From Parvibaculaceae bacterium PLY_AMNH_Bact1 (lineage in GTDB: Bacteria > Pseudomonadota > Alphaproteobacteria > Parvibaculales > Parvibaculaceae): DNA of 64,000 nucleotides. The stretch covers positions 124,001 to 188,000 of the forward strand of contig CP126168.1 in NCBI GenBank assembly GCA_032881465.1. The letters are read 5' to 3'. The notes under the pieces were generated by a model, which was given only the letters and a program-made list of their open reading frames with translations, was not told the origin of the DNA and did not search any database. This document shows, in pieces, positions 17,805 to 28,702 of the stretch; position 1 is the stretch's first letter; each line of letters opens with the position of its first letter. The position numbers and the translations under genes are program-made.

Positions 17805-18716
17805 CTACTCAGCAGCTTGGGGCGGTGTTGGGGCTGCGGGCAACTGATAGTCGGACTGGGGTGCTTTCGGCTGGTGCGTCATCAGACGAACAAGACGTCC
17901 CAGTGTTTCCTTCAGCTTGTGGCGGTGGACCACCATGTCGACCATGCCGTGCTCCAGCAGATATTCAGCGCGCTGAAACCCTTCGGGAAGTTTCTCGCGG
18001 ATGGTTTGCTCGATCACACGCGGGCCAGAGAAGCCCAAAAGCGCTTTAGGTTCAGCGATGTGCACATCGCCCAGCATGGCGTACGAAGCCATCACGCCAC
18101 CGGTCGTGGGATCGGTAAGAACCACAAGGAAGGGCAGTCCCGCATCGCGGAGACGCTGCACGCCAACGGTGACACGCGACATTTGCATGAGCGACAGAAT
18201 GCCTTCCTGCATCCGAGCGCCGCCAGATGCGGCCACCATGATGAAGGCACATTTTTTGTCCAGCGCAACCTCAATGGATTTCACAATCGCTTCACCCGCA
18301 CCCATGCCAAGCGATCCACCCATGAACGCAAAGTCCTGCACGGCGACGACCACTTCGCTGCCGTCAAGGCGGCCAACAGCACCCGTCACAGCATCTTCTT
18401 TACCGGTTTTGGACCGCGCGTCCTTTAGGCGGTCTGTATATTTCTTCTGATCACGAAACTTGAGCGGGTCAGATGGCACAGATGGCACGGAGATAGCTTC
18501 ATACTCGCCGCGGTCGAAAAGAAGCTTGAGACGCTCATCGGTCGGCAGCTTGATGTGATGGTCGCAATTTGGGCAGACATTAAACGCCGCAACCAGATCC
18601 CGGTGAAACACCATTTCGCCACAGGAGCCGCACTTCCGCCAAAGATTGTCGGGCGTATCGCGCTTCTTAAAAACGTTCTGGATCTTCGGCCGAACAACAC
18701 TGTTAATCCAGTTCAT
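17805..18716 (-). CDS. accD: Acetyl-CoA carboxylase carboxyltransferase subunit beta
   Basis: AccD (303 residues) forms with AccA the carboxyltransferase that makes malonyl-CoA for fatty acid synthesis. The N-terminal four-cysteine zinc ribbon is complete (Cys29, Cys32, Cys48, Cys51 in CGSCGEM and CPNCD). The crotonase-fold core shows [19 protein letters not shown] and [18 protein letters not shown], which build the oxyanion holes. The ATG is preceded by aggagat on the coding strand. It sits between trpA and folC. Confidence 0.95.
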   Translation of the reverse strand: MNWINSVVRPKIQNVFKKRDTPDNLWRKCGSCGEMVFHRDLVAAFNVCPNCDHHIKLPTDERLKLLFDRGEYEAISVPSVPSDPLKFRDQKKYTDRLKDARSKTGKEDAVTGAVGRLDGSEVVVAVQDFAFMGGSLGMGAGEAIVKSIEVALDKKCAFIMVAASGGARMQEGILSLMQMSRVTVGVQRLRDAGLPFLVVLTDPTTGGVMASYAMLGDVHIAEPKALLGFSGPRVIEQTIREKLPEGFQRAEYLLEHGMVDMVVHRHKLKETLGRLVRLMTHQPKAPQSDYQLPAAPTPPQAAE

Positions 18717-18759
18717 GGGTATCTCCTATGGCGGTGCGTCAGATCAAGACGCGGCCTTG

Positions 18760-19602
18760 TCAGTCAGCAGCTGGTGCCTTGCGGGCGCTTCGAACGCCAT
18801 CTGCCAGCGATTTCACAAATTCTAACACACGTGGGACGAGCTCCGCAGTGGGACGTCCCGCTCCATCCAAATTGTCCTTAACGCAATCGACGATGGCCGA
18901 GCCAACGACAGCGCCATCAGCATGGGCGGCAATTGCGGCAGCATTTTGCGGTGTTTTAATGCCGAACCCGACCGCGACCGGTAGGTCCGTTTCCGCTTTG
19001 ATCCGAGCCACAGCGGCAGATACATCTGTCGTGTTAGCAGCTGCCGCCCCGGTAATACCTTTGACTGAAACATAGTAAACAAAGCCGCTGGTATTCTTAA
19101 GCACTGCAGGGAGCCGGTGTTCATCTGTTGTCGGCGTTGCGAGGCGGATGAAATTGAGCCCAGCATTGAGTGCAGGTAGGCACATTTCTTCGTCTTCTTC
19201 GGCGGGCAGGTCCACAATGATGAAACCGTCGACGCCAGCGGTTTTGGCGTCTGACAGAAACTTTTCAACACCGTAATGGTAGACAGGGTTGTAATAGCCC
19301 ATCAAAACAATGGGCGTCGTGTCATTGTCGGCGCGGAACTGCCGGACCAGGTCGAGCGTTTTCTGCATTGTCTGGCCCGCTTCTAGCGCGCGCAGGTAAG
19401 AGGCCTGAATGGGTGGGCCCTCTGCCATCGGATCCGTAAAGGGCATGCCGATCTCAATGAGATCAGTCCCGACTTCTGGAAGGCCCTGCAGGATCTTTAA
19501 GGATGTCTCAAGATCAGGGTCACCGGCCGTCACGAAAGCGATGAAAGCGGCACGACCTTCTTTTTTGAGTTCGTCGAAACGTGTGTCGATACGGGTGGTC
19601 AT
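18760..19602 (-). CDS. trpA: Tryptophan synthase alpha subunit
   Basis: TrpA (280 residues) cleaves indole-3-glycerol phosphate to indole, which is channelled to TrpB. The family motifs are present: [29 protein letters not shown] (carrying the catalytic Glu), the [10 protein letters not shown] loop and [14 protein letters not shown] with the catalytic Asp; the phosphate site is GFGIKTPQ. The start codon overlaps the trpB stop (ATGA), giving coupled synthesis of the two subunits. Confidence 0.95.
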   Translation of the reverse strand: MTTRIDTRFDELKKEGRAAFIAFVTAGDPDLETSLKILQGLPEVGTDLIEIGMPFTDPMAEGPPIQASYLRALEAGQTMQKTLDLVRQFRADNDTTPIVLMGYYNPVYHYGVEKFLSDAKTAGVDGFIIVDLPAEEDEEMCLPALNAGLNFIRLATPTTDEHRLPAVLKNTSGFVYYVSVKGITGAAAANTTDVSAAVARIKAETDLPVAVGFGIKTPQNAAAIAAHADGAVVGSAIVDCVKDNLDGAGRPTAELVPRVLEFVKSLADGVRSARKAPAAD

Positions 19603-20825
19603 GTGAGTTTCACCCCAAGATGTTCAGCGACTGAGAAAACATCCTTGTCGCCCCGGCCACACATATTCATCACCAGCAAATGATCGCTCGGCAGGTCAGG
19701 TGCAATCGTCAGTACATGAGCGAGTGCATGGGAGGGCTCGAGTGCCGGAATGATGCCCTCAAGTTTCGTACAGAGCTGAAAGGCATCCAGCGCTTGCTTG
19801 TCTGTGGCGTTCACATATTGAACGCGCCCTGTTTCTTTGAGCCAAGCATGTTCCGGTCCGATGCCCGGATAGTCGAGACCCGCAGAAATGGAATGACCTT
19901 CTTCAATCTGGCCGTCTTCATCCTGCAGCAGATAGGTTCGGTTGCCATGAAGGACACCAGCGGTCCCGCCGGCGAGCGACGCGGAATGTTCGCCTGTTTC
20001 GAGCCCATGACCGCCTGCTTCAACGCCGATAATGTTGACGGTCTTGTCATCAAGGAACGGGTGGAAAAGCCCGATCGCGTTGGATCCCCCGCCAATGCAG
20101 GCAACCAGACTATCGGGCAAACGCCCTTCGCGCTCCTGCATTTGCTCTTTTGTCTCGCGACCAATAACAGACTGAAAGTCACGCACGAGTTGCGGGTAGG
20201 GGTGAGGGCCTGCGGCGGTACCAATAATGTAGAAGGTCTCATCCACATTGGTGACCCAGTCCCGCAGCGCTTCGTTCATGGCATCTTTAAGCGTGCCAGC
20301 TCCGGATGTTACAGGGACGACTTCCGCACCAAGAAGTTTCATGCGGAACACGTTTGGTGCCTGCCGTTCAATATCTTTCGCGCCCATATAGACAACGCAA
20401 GGCAGGCCAAAGCGGGCAGCAACCGTTGCCGTGGCAACGCCGTGTTGGCCTGCGCCTGTTTCGGCGATGATGCGGGTCTTGCCCATGCGGCGAGCCAATT
20501 GGATCTGCCCGAGGCAATTATTGATCTTGTGGCTGCCAGTGTGGTTCAGCTCGTCGCGCTTGAAATAGATTTTCGCGCCACCGCAATGTTCGGTGAGCCG
20601 CTCGGCGAAATAGAGTGGGCTTGGGCGGCCCGTATAATGCTTCGCCAAATCATCCAGCTCTGCATAGAAGGCAGGGTCCTGTTGAGCGGACTTATAGTTC
20701 TGTTCCAGATCGAGGATGAGGGGCATCAAGGTTTCGGCAACAAAGCGTCCGCCGAAAATACCGAAATGGCCATTCTCATCCGGCCCGGTTCTGTAGGAGT
20801 TAAGTTCCTGTTGGCGTTCTGGCAC
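19599..20825 (-). CDS. trpB: Tryptophan synthase beta subunit
   Basis: TrpB (408 residues) is the PLP enzyme that condenses indole with serine. The PLP-binding lysine lies in [14 protein letters not shown] (Lys100), the indole-channel Glu in [14 protein letters not shown], and the phosphate loop is [10 protein letters not shown]. Translation appears to start at a GTG with gaggtga just upstream; there is no nearby in-frame ATG. It follows trpF and overlaps trpA. Confidence 0.95.
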   Translation of the reverse strand: MPERQQELNSYRTGPDENGHFGIFGGRFVAETLMPLILDLEQNYKSAQQDPAFYAELDDLAKHYTGRPSPLYFAERLTEHCGGAKIYFKRDELNHTGSHKINNCLGQIQLARRMGKTRIIAETGAGQHGVATATVAARFGLPCVVYMGAKDIERQAPNVFRMKLLGAEVVPVTSGAGTLKDAMNEALRDWVTNVDETFYIIGTAAGPHPYPQLVRDFQSVIGRETKEQMQEREGRLPDSLVACIGGGSNAIGLFHPFLDDKTVNIIGVEAGGHGLETGEHSASLAGGTAGVLHGNRTYLLQDEDGQIEEGHSISAGLDYPGIGPEHAWLKETGRVQYVNATDKQALDAFQLCTKLEGIIPALEPSHALAHVLTIAPDLPSDHLLVMNMCGRGDKDVFSVAEHLGVKLT

Positions 20826-20853
20826 CAGTCACCTCGTTCAGCGGCAGGTGCGT

Positions 20854-21507
20854 TCAGGCACTCTGCGCTGCTTTCACAAATGCGCGGATCAGCGCTTCAT
20901 TCTTTTGGCCCGGTGCGTCTTCGACGCCGGACGATACATCCACCATGCGCGCGCCTGTCTGGGCAATAGCCTCGGCCACATTGTCAGGTGTGAGCCCGCC
21001 GGACAGCATCCAGGGCAGCTTTGGGTCAGCGTCCGCAATCAACGACCAGTCGAAAGAGACCGCGTTACCACCGGGCAGCGCATTTGCCATAGATTTAGGT
21101 GGTTTGGCATCAAACAGCAACAAATCTGCCACTTTTTTGTAAATATCGGCTGCCGCAACGTCAGCGGCGTCGGCGACGGAAATGACCTTCATAACCGGCA
21201 GCCCAGCCCGGTTGCTTATCTCCGCAACCCGTTCACGTGTTTCGCTCCCGTGCAGCTGCAAAAGGTCTGGTTTCACGGTCTGAGCGACGTCATCTACGAG
21301 CGCATCGTCGGGGTTCACCATAATGGCGACCGCCTGAACACTATCAGGCACCAGTGAACGCAATTTGGCGGCCTCTGCGACCGTGACGTTCCGGGGGCTG
21401 CGCTCATAGAACATGAAGCCAATATGCGTGGCGCCCGCCTCGACAGCGACGCGAACCATCTCCGGCGTCGAAAGCCCGCAGATTTTGACGGCGACGGAAC
21501 CTGGCAT
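20854..21507 (-). CDS. trpF: Phosphoribosylanthranilate isomerase
   Basis: TrpF (217 residues) converts phosphoribosylanthranilate to CdRP. The general base Cys lies in VKICGLSTPE, the general acid Asp in SGVEDAPGQKNEALI, and the phosphate site in LSGGLTPDNV. It begins three bases after the pyrF stop and precedes trpB by about 28 bases, so it belongs to the pyrF-trpF-trpB-trpA row. The genes trpE, trpD and trpC are not in the window. Confidence 0.94.
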   Translation of the reverse strand: MPGSVAVKICGLSTPEMVRVAVEAGATHIGFMFYERSPRNVTVAEAAKLRSLVPDSVQAVAIMVNPDDALVDDVAQTVKPDLLQLHGSETRERVAEISNRAGLPVMKVISVADAADVAAADIYKKVADLLLFDAKPPKSMANALPGGNAVSFDWSLIADADPKLPWMLSGGLTPDNVAEAIAQTGARMVDVSSGVEDAPGQKNEALIRAFVKAAQSA

Positions 21508-21510
21508 GAT

Positions 21511-22227
21511 TCAGGCAGCCTGAGCCAGATCCTCTGCAATCGCCCGGGCGGCGGCAGCGGGATTGTCGGCTTTGATAATGGGACGGCTGATCACGAGAAT
21601 GTCGGCACCCCGTGCGAGCGCATCTTGCGGCGTCATAATGCGCTTCTGGTCGCCAATATCGGCCCCCGCAGGGCGTATGCCGGGTACGATAAGTTTAAAG
21701 TCGGGACCGCAGGCAGCACGCAGCGCTTCGATTTCCATGGGGCTACAGACCACCCCGTCGAGACCTGCTTCCTGGGCGTTGTTGGCCAGACGCAGCACCT
21801 GGTCCTGAGCGGTGCCAGAGACACCCATGGCGTGCAGGTCCGCATCATCAAGGCTCGTGAGCACGGTAACGCCGATCACCCACGGACGTGTCCCTTCTGT
21901 CTCTTTGGCGGCTTCTGCGGCGGCCTGCATCATGGTCACACCGCCGCTGGCATGCACATTGATGATCGCGGGATTGAGCTGGCAGGCAGACCGAATGCCG
22001 CCAGCAACAGTGTTGGGAATGTCGTGCAGCTTAAGGTCGAGAAAGATCGGGATGCCGGTCTCCGCGATCGCCTGGTAGCCTTCCTGACCGAAGGCATAAA
22101 AGAATTCGAGCCCGATCTTCAGGCCCCCGATCTCAGGAGCAAGCTGGCGCGCAAGCGCTTCCGCCTCTGCCCGGTCATTCGTATCGAGACCAGAAAAGAT
22201 AGGGTTTTTGAAGGATGTTTTGCTCAT
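21511..22227 (-). CDS. pyrF: Orotidine 5'-phosphate decarboxylase
   Basis: PyrF (238 residues) makes UMP from OMP. The catalytic DxKxxD array reads FLDLKLHDIPNT, and the phosphate loop appears as LIVPGIRPAGADIGDQKRI. The ATG at 22227 (MSKTSFKNPIFSGLDT) is preferred over an upstream reading because ggag precedes it and the protein then starts at the usual N-terminus. Downstream, trpF follows after three bases. Confidence 0.95.
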   Translation of the reverse strand: MSKTSFKNPIFSGLDTNDRAEAEALARQLAPEIGGLKIGLEFFYAFGQEGYQAIAETGIPIFLDLKLHDIPNTVAGGIRSACQLNPAIINVHASGGVTMMQAAAEAAKETEGTRPWVIGVTVLTSLDDADLHAMGVSGTAQDQVLRLANNAQEAGLDGVVCSPMEIEALRAACGPDFKLIVPGIRPAGADIGDQKRIMTPQDALARGADILVISRPIIKADNPAAAARAIAEDLAQAA

Positions 22228-22300
22228 GATCCGCTCCGTTTGGCGGGTTATAGAGCATTGGCGAGCCAGCACCAAGTTTCAGGGCGCGGAGTTAGAGGCT

Positions 22301-22630
22301 TCAGTTCGCCCGATCCCTGACATCTGAAGGAACCGGCAGGTTTTCGGACGATTCAACGATTTCGTCGGACAGTCGTTTGACGTCGCGGCGCCCCTGGCGG
22401 GCTTCTTTGCGCCATTTGCCCTGCCTTGCCCAGGCAGACGCTCCGCCTAGAAGCAATCCGACCAGAACACTCAGAAAGATTACCAATACTAGGGGGAGCT
22501 GAAGCGCCAGCGCGGGCGTTTCCGGTGTAAACGGGTCGAGGCTGAAAAGCACATCGTGCCGGTTGGCGAGCGCCAGATAGAGCGAAATTCCTGCGATCGG
22601 AATGAGAAGCAGCCAACGAAGGATGCGCAT
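22301..22630 (-). CDS. lapA: LapA-domain (DUF1049) inner membrane protein
   Basis: This is a 109-residue protein with two membrane helices, an N-terminal one (LRWLLLIPIAGISLYLALA) and a second near residues 43-65 (LPLVLVIFLSVLVGLLLGG), followed by a basic cytoplasmic tail. The NRHDVLFSLDP segment between the helices is the LapA signature. In E. coli LapA/LapB act in control of LPS assembly via LpxC. Its place in front of pyrF-trpF is a recurrent alphaproteobacterial arrangement. The role here is by family only. Confidence 0.75.
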   Translation of the reverse strand: MRILRWLLLIPIAGISLYLALANRHDVLFSLDPFTPETPALALQLPLVLVIFLSVLVGLLLGGASAWARQGKWRKEARQGRRDVKRLSDEIVESSENLPVPSDVRDRAN

Positions 22631-22643
22631 GTGCCTGTTCCTA

Positions 22644-23135
22644 CTACTCAGCTGCCTGAGCGCGCTGCGTGGTCGGCAACCGTCCATTGATGACATAGTC
22701 GAGGACCTGAACCACCTGAGACGGCTCCTCAGCCACAGCCAAAGCGGCGCCATCTACTTCCTTCAGCGGGTGCGTCAGGCTTGGGTCGTGTAGGGTGATG
22801 ATGGACTTACCAAGCGCCGCGGCATAACCAGCATCAAACGCGGCATTCCACTGCTTATATTTGTCGCCAAAGCGCACAACCACAATGTCTGCATCTTCGA
22901 TGAGCGCCCGCGTACGAATCGCGTTCACTTTCGCGCCCTTATTGTCCTTCCAGAAGCCTTGGTCTTCTTCACCCAAAATCGTGACGCCACAATCATCGCT
23001 TGATGCGTGATCTGTGACCGGGGCGACAAGGCTCACCGGGAGGCCGAGGTCTTGCACGCCTTTGGCAATCTGTTCGCGCCAATCTGTGTGGATTTCGCCG
23101 GAGAGGTAAACTGTCCAGGTTCGTATCGTGGTCAT
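22644..23135 (-). CDS. ytoQ: YtoQ family protein
   Basis: The protein (163 residues) matches the YtoQ family, related to nucleoside 2-deoxyribosyltransferase folds. The segments WTVYLSGEIHTDWR, ILGEEDQGFWKDNKGAKVN, ADIVVVRFGDKYKQWNAAFD and GKSIITLHD are characteristic. The biochemical function of the family is not established. The ATG at 23135 is favoured by ggaga upstream. It lies between ihfB and lapA on the same strand. Confidence 0.8.
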   Translation of the reverse strand: MTTIRTWTVYLSGEIHTDWREQIAKGVQDLGLPVSLVAPVTDHASSDDCGVTILGEEDQGFWKDNKGAKVNAIRTRALIEDADIVVVRFGDKYKQWNAAFDAGYAAALGKSIITLHDPSLTHPLKEVDGAALAVAEEPSQVVQVLDYVINGRLPTTQRAQAAE

Positions 23136-23243
23136 GTGCGTCTCCTGCAAATAGGGGCGTGCCACCGAAGGCTCGCCAACTGACATAGTGAAGCTTAAAC
23201 AGCAGAAAATGGCCCAAACGCGTCAATCGTCGCGGGCAGATGC

Positions 23244-23579
23244 CTAGTCTGAGCTTGAAACAGGTTCGCTTGGGACAGGAACCGCGGGCGCTTCTGTCTC
23301 GTTGCTGTTCAGCCGGTCTCGCAATTCCTTGCCGGTCTTAAAGAACGGCACAAATTTCTCTGCGACTTCCACCGGTTGACCTGTTCGCGGGTTTCTACCG
23401 ACCCGCGCTGGTCGGCTTTTTACGGAGAATGCGCCAAACCCCCGCAATTCAACCCGGTCGCCGCGCGCAAGCGCTTCCCCGATCTCGTCGAAAATGGTGG
23501 AGACAATCCGTTCAACGTCGCGTTGGTAGAGATGCGGATTAGCTTGGGCGAGCTTGGCGACAAGTTCGGATTTGATCAT
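23244..23579 (-). CDS. ihfB: Integration host factor subunit beta
   Basis: IhfB (111 residues) is a DNA-bending HU-family protein that pairs with IhfA. The N-terminal helices ([21 protein letters not shown]...) and the DNA-intercalating arm with [12 protein letters not shown] are plain. A C-terminal extension rich in Glu/Pro/Val/Ser is longer than in E. coli. It lies between sppA and ytoQ. IHF also serves as a cofactor for many tyrosine integrases, including possibly the one in the island here. Confidence 0.93.
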   Translation of the reverse strand: MIKSELVAKLAQANPHLYQRDVERIVSTIFDEIGEALARGDRVELRGFGAFSVKSRPARVGRNPRTGQPVEVAEKFVPFFKTGKELRDRLNSNETEAPAVPVPSEPVSSSD

Positions 23580-23704
23580 GGCCCCTCGCCCCTTCTGACC
23601 TTCAGAACCCCCTGGTTGAGAGTTTTGTTTTGAATCTCCGCCACATGGGAGACCGGCCTGCTACACCCCGGATTGAGCCAGCTTGCGTAAATGCTGGCGT
23701 CTCT

Positions 23705-24649
23705 TTAACGGCGGTCAGGTTGCCAAACGCTGACCAGTCCGTCAAGCGTAAGTCCCTTTGCTGCAATAGTTTTTTCGCCTACAGACGAGAGAACCGAGAC
23801 GATGAAATTGGCCGTGGCGTCGCTTGAAATAAGTCCAAGGCCTGTCTCCTCGTAAATCACCCATTCTTCGGTTGGCAGTTCCTGATCCACGTTATGTTCG
23901 TCAAAAAGCCAGTTGCGAGCTACCTCTTCACCGCCAATGGCGTCCACAAGTCCGTTCTCTAACGCCTGAAAGCCCGTATAGATGCGGCCATCGCTCAATG
24001 TGCGGGCGGTTTCTTCCTCAAGCCCGCGACGGTTGACTACAAGGTCCAGAAACCAGTCATAGGAGGCATCAACCATCGCCTGGGTTGATGCAATCGCCTC
24101 TTTCGGCGGGTCTTGATAAGGGTTCGGCTGCGCTTTCAGGGCGCCTGAGCGCACATAGTCCACATCCACGCCGATGGTCTCCATGAGACCGGTGAGCTGG
24201 GTCAGTTGGAAGAAGACGCCGATGGAGCCGGTAATCGTATTGCCGCGAGAGACAATGTGATCTGCGCTGAGAGCTGCGATATAGCCACCTGAGGCAGCGA
24301 CCGTGCCAAGGACCGCGACAACAGGCTTGGTTTCGGACACTTCACGCACGGTCTCAAAGAGGGCCTCTGAGCCGGTCGTCGTGCCGCCAGGGCTATCGAT
24401 GTAAAGCATCAATGCTTTGACATTGTCATCTTCGCCAATGTCGCGAATGAGTTGTTGCTGTGCGCGATCATCAATGATGATGCCACTGACCGTAACGCGG
24501 GCAACATGATCACCAACGGGGCTGAGCCCCGAGCTTGGCAGAAAAGCAATGATCGCGAGGCCAAGGGCGACGAGCGCGGCAATGCGCCAAAGAGAAAGGC
24601 GGCGCTTGAGGCGCCGCCTGTCAATAATGGTTTCGATGTCGAGTGACAT
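23705..24649 (-). CDS. sppA: Signal peptide peptidase SppA (S49, short form)
   Basis: SppA (314 residues) degrades leftover signal peptides in the membrane. One N-terminal membrane helix spans about residues 20-38. The nucleophile Ser120 is in GTVAASGGYIAA and the general base Lys172 in RSGALKAQPNPYQ; the 52-residue spacing equals that of Bacillus SppA. The GSIGV motif lies between. It sits downstream of rpsA and upstream of ihfB, the usual alphaproteobacterial order. Confidence 0.92.
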   Translation of the reverse strand: MSLDIETIIDRRRLKRRLSLWRIAALVALGLAIIAFLPSSGLSPVGDHVARVTVSGIIIDDRAQQQLIRDIGEDDNVKALMLYIDSPGGTTTGSEALFETVREVSETKPVVAVLGTVAASGGYIAALSADHIVSRGNTITGSIGVFFQLTQLTGLMETIGVDVDYVRSGALKAQPNPYQDPPKEAIASTQAMVDASYDWFLDLVVNRRGLEEETARTLSDGRIYTGFQALENGLVDAIGGEEVARNWLFDEHNVDQELPTEEWVIYEETGLGLISSDATANFIVSVLSSVGEKTIAAKGLTLDGLVSVWQPDRR

Positions 24650-24705
24650 GAAAATCTCTCCAGACAGACGGGAACTAAACTGTCCCCATCATATCTGGAT
24701 AGGAT

Positions 24706-26415
24706 TTACTTGTCGCCTTCGTCGTTTCCGTCAGCACCCTTGAGCGCTGCGCCCAGGATGTCGCCAAGTGACGCACCGCTGTCGGAAGAGCCATATTGTG
24801 CAACGGCTTCTTTTTCTTCCGCGATTTCCAGCGATTTGATCGAGAGCGACAGACGACGTGACGCACGGTCAATATTCGTCAGACGCGCATCAATCTTGTC
24901 ACCGACAGCATACCGCTCTGGACGCTGTTCGGAACGATCACGGCTAAGGTCTGCCCGGCGGATGAAGGCTGTGAAGTCTTCTTCGCCGACACTGACTTCG
25001 ATGCCGGAGTCCTGGATGGCTGTAACGGTACATGTGATGGTTGCACCTTTGGTAAGGCCACCAACGCTTTCGAACGGATCGCCATCAAGCTGCTTGATGC
25101 CAAGGGAGATGCGTTCTTTTTCCGTATCCACGTCGAGGACAACTGCGTTGACCACCTGACCCTTCTGGTAGTCCTGAAGGGCTTCTTCGCCCGACCGGTT
25201 CCAGTCCAAGTCGGAAAGGTGAACCATGCCGTCCACATCTTCGTCGAGACCAACAAACAGACCGAATTCGGTGATGTTCTTGATCTCGCCTTCGACCTTC
25301 GTTCCTTGTGGGAAACGATCTTCGAATGCGGCCCATGGATTGTCCATGCACTGCTTGAGGCCAAGCGAAATGCGACGCTTCACAGGATCAACTTCCAGTA
25401 CCTGCACTTCTACTTCCTGAGAGGTAGAAACGATCTTACCTGGATGGACGTTCTTCTTGGTCCAGCTCATTTCGGAAACGTGGACAAGGCCTTCGACGCC
25501 TGGTTCCAGTTCTACAAATGCACCGTAATCCGTAATGTTTGTCACGCGGCCTTTGAAGCGGGAATCCAGTGGGTATTTGGCTTCGACGCCTTCCCATGGA
25601 TCAGCTTCAAGTTGTTTCATGCCAAGCGAGATGCGCTGTGTTTCAGGGTTCACCTTGATGACCTGAACCTTCACGGTCTCACCGATGGTAAGCACTTCAC
25701 TTGGGTGGTTTACACGGCGCCACGCAATGTCAGTGACATGCAACAGACCGTCCACACCGCCGAGATCGACGAACGCACCATAATCGGTGATGTTCTTGAC
25801 CACGCCATCGCGTACGTCGCCTTCTTTGAGCGTTTCGATAAGCTCAAGGCGCTGTTCGGCACGTGTTTCTTCCAAAACCGCCCGGCGAGACACAACAATG
25901 TTGCCGCGACGCTTGTCCATTTTCAGGATCTGGAATGGCTGTGGAATGTTGAGAAGCGGTGTGACATCGCGTACAGGGCGAATGTCTACCTGGCTACCTG
26001 GCAGGAAGGCCACGGCGCCATCAAGGTCAACCGTGAAGCCGCCTTTGACACGACCGAAGATGTGACCTTCAACGCGTTCATTCGCTTCGAAGGCTGTTTC
26101 AAGACGAACCCAGCTTTCTTCGCGTTTTGCTTTTTCACGGCTGAGAACAGCTTCGCCCATCGCGTTTTCGATCCGGTCGAGGAAAACCTCAACTTCGTCG
26201 CCAACGGCCATTTCGGCTGGCTTGCCCGGTGTTGCAAATTCTTTGAGAGGAATGCGGCCTTCAGTTTTCAGACCAACATCGACAATGGCGAGATCGTTTT
26301 CGATGGCAACGACTTTGCCTTTGACGACGGAACCTTCGGCACCTTCATTCGCCGAGAAGCTCTCTTCAAGAAGCGCGGCGAATTCGTCGCGCGTAGGGTT
26401 AAGTGTGTCGACCAA
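24706..26415 (-). CDS. rpsA: 30S ribosomal protein S1
   Basis: S1 (569 residues) holds six S1/OB-fold repeats, seen as recurring ITDYGAFVDLGGVDGLLHVTD-type segments, and delivers mRNA to the ribosome. The start appears to be TTG (coding MVDTLNPTRDEFAALLE) 8 bases after aggaga; there is no in-frame ATG nearby. The last repeats are more divergent, as usual. The gene follows cmk, the cmk-rpsA order common to proteobacteria. Confidence 0.95.
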   Translation of the reverse strand: MVDTLNPTRDEFAALLEESFSANEGAEGSVVKGKVVAIENDLAIVDVGLKTEGRIPLKEFATPGKPAEMAVGDEVEVFLDRIENAMGEAVLSREKAKREESWVRLETAFEANERVEGHIFGRVKGGFTVDLDGAVAFLPGSQVDIRPVRDVTPLLNIPQPFQILKMDKRRGNIVVSRRAVLEETRAEQRLELIETLKEGDVRDGVVKNITDYGAFVDLGGVDGLLHVTDIAWRRVNHPSEVLTIGETVKVQVIKVNPETQRISLGMKQLEADPWEGVEAKYPLDSRFKGRVTNITDYGAFVELEPGVEGLVHVSEMSWTKKNVHPGKIVSTSQEVEVQVLEVDPVKRRISLGLKQCMDNPWAAFEDRFPQGTKVEGEIKNITEFGLFVGLDEDVDGMVHLSDLDWNRSGEEALQDYQKGQVVNAVVLDVDTEKERISLGIKQLDGDPFESVGGLTKGATITCTVTAIQDSGIEVSVGEEDFTAFIRRADLSRDRSEQRPERYAVGDKIDARLTNIDRASRRLSLSIKSLEIAEEKEAVAQYGSSDSGASLGDILGAALKGADGNDEGDK

Positions 26416-26611
26416 AATTGGTTCTCCTAAAATGACTTATCTATTCCTGCCGACGGTTGGCTCCGAGGGTCTTGGCAAATGGGTCTATTGATGCGCCCAT
26501 TGCCCATGGAAATTGGGTTTATGCCGGTTCTATCGTTGCAAAATCGAACCCCTGAGTTAGGTATGCCAAAACGGGGTCGCCTGTCGTCTTCCGGAAAGTT
26601 CCGAAAAACGC

Positions 26612-27247
26612 CTAACCCCTTGACTGCTCGATAAGTGCGACGGCAGCGCCGAACGCCGCTTCTATAGACAAATTGGAGGTGTCGAGCAAGTGTGCGTCTT
26701 CCGCGGGTCGCATGGGCGAGCTTGCCCGATCCGTGTCCCGGGCGTCTCTTTCCTTCACATCCGCTAGAACTTGTGCCTCAGAGAGGTCGGACCCCGACCC
26801 CTTGAGTTCGAGCCAGCGCCGATGGGCCCGGATTTCTGCGCTTGCAGTGACATAAAGCTTCACATCAGCGTCTGGGCAGACCACCGTTCCAATGTCCCGA
26901 CCGTCCAAAATGGCGCCAGGCTCTCCATTTGGCGGATTTTGGGCAAAACGGCGCTGAAAAGCGAGAATTGCCGCCCGGACCGGTGGCATGGCAGCGACCA
27001 CGGAAGCTGCTTCGCTCACTTCCGGTGTTCTGATGGCCACAGGGTCGATCTTGGCCGGATCAAGGGTCTCGGCTGCTTGAACTCCAGCCGCCTCGTCTCC
27101 AGGGGCTGAGCCACTCAGGAGGACTGCATGAGCCACTCCCCTATATAAAGAGCCTGTATCGAGATAGGCGTAGCCGAAATGCTCCGCCAACGCACGCGCG
27201 AGAGTGCCTTTGCCCGCGGCGGCGGGGCCGTCGACCGCGATGATCAT
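26612..27247 (-). CDS. cmk: Cytidylate kinase
   Basis: Cmk (211 residues) phosphorylates CMP/dCMP. The P-loop [13 protein letters not shown] is at residues 5-17, followed by [14 protein letters not shown], the [18 protein letters not shown] nucleotide-binding stretch and the lid arginines in [15 protein letters not shown]. Its start overlaps the aroA stop as ATGA. The aroA-cmk-rpsA series is conserved in many alphaproteobacteria. Confidence 0.95.
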   Translation of the reverse strand: MIIAVDGPAAAGKGTLARALAEHFGYAYLDTGSLYRGVAHAVLLSGSAPGDEAAGVQAAETLDPAKIDPVAIRTPEVSEAASVVAAMPPVRAAILAFQRRFAQNPPNGEPGAILDGRDIGTVVCPDADVKLYVTASAEIRAHRRWLELKGSGSDLSEAQVLADVKERDARDTDRASSPMRPAEDAHLLDTSNLSIEAAFGAAVALIEQSRG

Positions 27248-28587
27248 GAGTTGGCCTCAGATGAGAGCGTTGCGCCGAGGCCCCGCATGAGTGCGACGTA
27301 GTCTGGAAAGCTCGTGGCGATCATCTCGCCTTCATCGATGGTGACCGGCTTCTGCGCGCCAAAACCCAATGTCAGGAACGACATGGCAATCCGGTGGTCC
27401 ATATGGGTGAGCACTGTTCCACCACCTGCGACCTTGCCCCCAGAACTTGTGTTGGCCCCGATAATGGCCATGCCATCCTCGAATTCTTCGACTTGGACAC
27501 CGTTAGCCTGAAGACCTGCGACTGTCGCGGCAACCCGGTCGCTCTCTTTCACCCGGAGTTCTGCCGCGCCGCGCATAATGGTGGTGCCTTCTGCGTGTGC
27601 CGCGGCAACCGAGAGCACGGGATACTCATCAATCATGGAGGGCGCGCGGTCGAGAGGCACTTCAATACCTTTAAGGGTGCTGGTGCGAACGCGCAGGTCC
27701 GCGACCGGCTCTCCGCTCTCTTCGCGTTCATTTTGAATGTCGATCTTCGCACCCATCTCGATGAGCGTTGTGTAAAGCCCGATGCGATGGGGGTTCATCA
27801 TCACGCCAGTGACTGTCACATCAGAGCCCGGTGTGGTGAGGGCGGCAACAATAGGAAACGCTGCAGACGACGGGTCAGCGGGGACAATGACATCAGACGG
27901 TGTGAGCTCACCCTCGCCCGTGACGCGGATGACCGTCACTTCCTGGGGACCTGGTTCGACGGTGACTTCGGCACCAAACGCTCTGAGCATCCGTTCCGTA
28001 TGGTCGCGCGTCGGGTGGGGCTCAATAACAGTCGTCTGGCCAGGCGCATTGAGGCCAGCCAAAAGCACGGCAGATTTCACCTGAGCTGAGGCGACCGGCA
28101 ATGGGTAGGTAATGGGAAGGGCGACTGCGGCACCCTTTACAGTAAGCGGCATGCGTCCGCCGTCACGCGCATGAAATTCAGCGCCCATCTCAGTAAGTGG
28201 CGTGATGACCCGGCCCATCGGTCGCTTGGAAAGCGAAGCGTCACCTACAAAGGTTGCCGTGATCGGGTGCCCCGCCACAAGCCCCATCACGAGGCGTGCC
28301 CCCGTGCCGGAATTGCCGAAATCAAGCGCCGTTGCTGGTTCAGAGAGCCCGCCGACACCGACACCGGTTACCTCCCAGCTACCTTCACCCGTCCGAGTAA
28401 CTGTTGCGCCGAGCGCCCGCATGGCCTCGGCAGTGGCCAGAACGTCCTCGCCTTCCAGAAGGCCGGTAACGTGCGTTTTCCCAACCGCAAGCGCTCCCAA
28501 AATGAGCGCGCGATGGGAAATTGACTTGTCTCCTGGGACGGTAATATGTCCGGTGAGGGAGTTGGAAGGGGAGGCGGTTAGGGTCAT
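27244..28587 (-). CDS. aroA: 3-phosphoshikimate 1-carboxyvinyltransferase (EPSP synthase)
   Basis: AroA (447 residues) catalyses the sixth shikimate-pathway step. Shikimate-binding residues are in [16 protein letters not shown], and the PEP site is [15 protein letters not shown]. The [13 protein letters not shown] sequence, with Ala after GTG, resembles the glyphosate-tolerant class II enzymes, where this Gly is Ala; that subclass call is tentative. SKRPMGRV and [15 protein letters not shown] are also present. It is the first gene of aroA-cmk. Confidence 0.94.
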   Translation of the reverse strand: MTLTASPSNSLTGHITVPGDKSISHRALILGALAVGKTHVTGLLEGEDVLATAEAMRALGATVTRTGEGSWEVTGVGVGGLSEPATALDFGNSGTGARLVMGLVAGHPITATFVGDASLSKRPMGRVITPLTEMGAEFHARDGGRMPLTVKGAAVALPITYPLPVASAQVKSAVLLAGLNAPGQTTVIEPHPTRDHTERMLRAFGAEVTVEPGPQEVTVIRVTGEGELTPSDVIVPADPSSAAFPIVAALTTPGSDVTVTGVMMNPHRIGLYTTLIEMGAKIDIQNEREESGEPVADLRVRTSTLKGIEVPLDRAPSMIDEYPVLSVAAAHAEGTTIMRGAAELRVKESDRVAATVAGLQANGVQVEEFEDGMAIIGANTSSGGKVAGGGTVLTHMDHRIAMSFLTLGFGAQKPVTIDEGEMIATSFPDYVALMRGLGATLSSEANS

Positions 28588-28702
28588 AGTGCGCTTGAAA
28601 GCCGACGGGCGAAACTGCAGTCTTACAAACTGCGTATACGCTGATCGAATTCATTTCCTTTCAGGGCATCTCGCAAAATAGTGACAGCGAGAAAGGGGCG
28701 GA

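Noticed and set aside
19680-20969. 429-codon + strand frame opposite trpB
   Set aside because: Antisense to trpB with no family features; high-GC genes often leave such open frames.
25219-26430. 403-codon + strand frame opposite rpsA
   Set aside because: Shadow of the S1 repeats; rpsA on the - strand is unambiguous.
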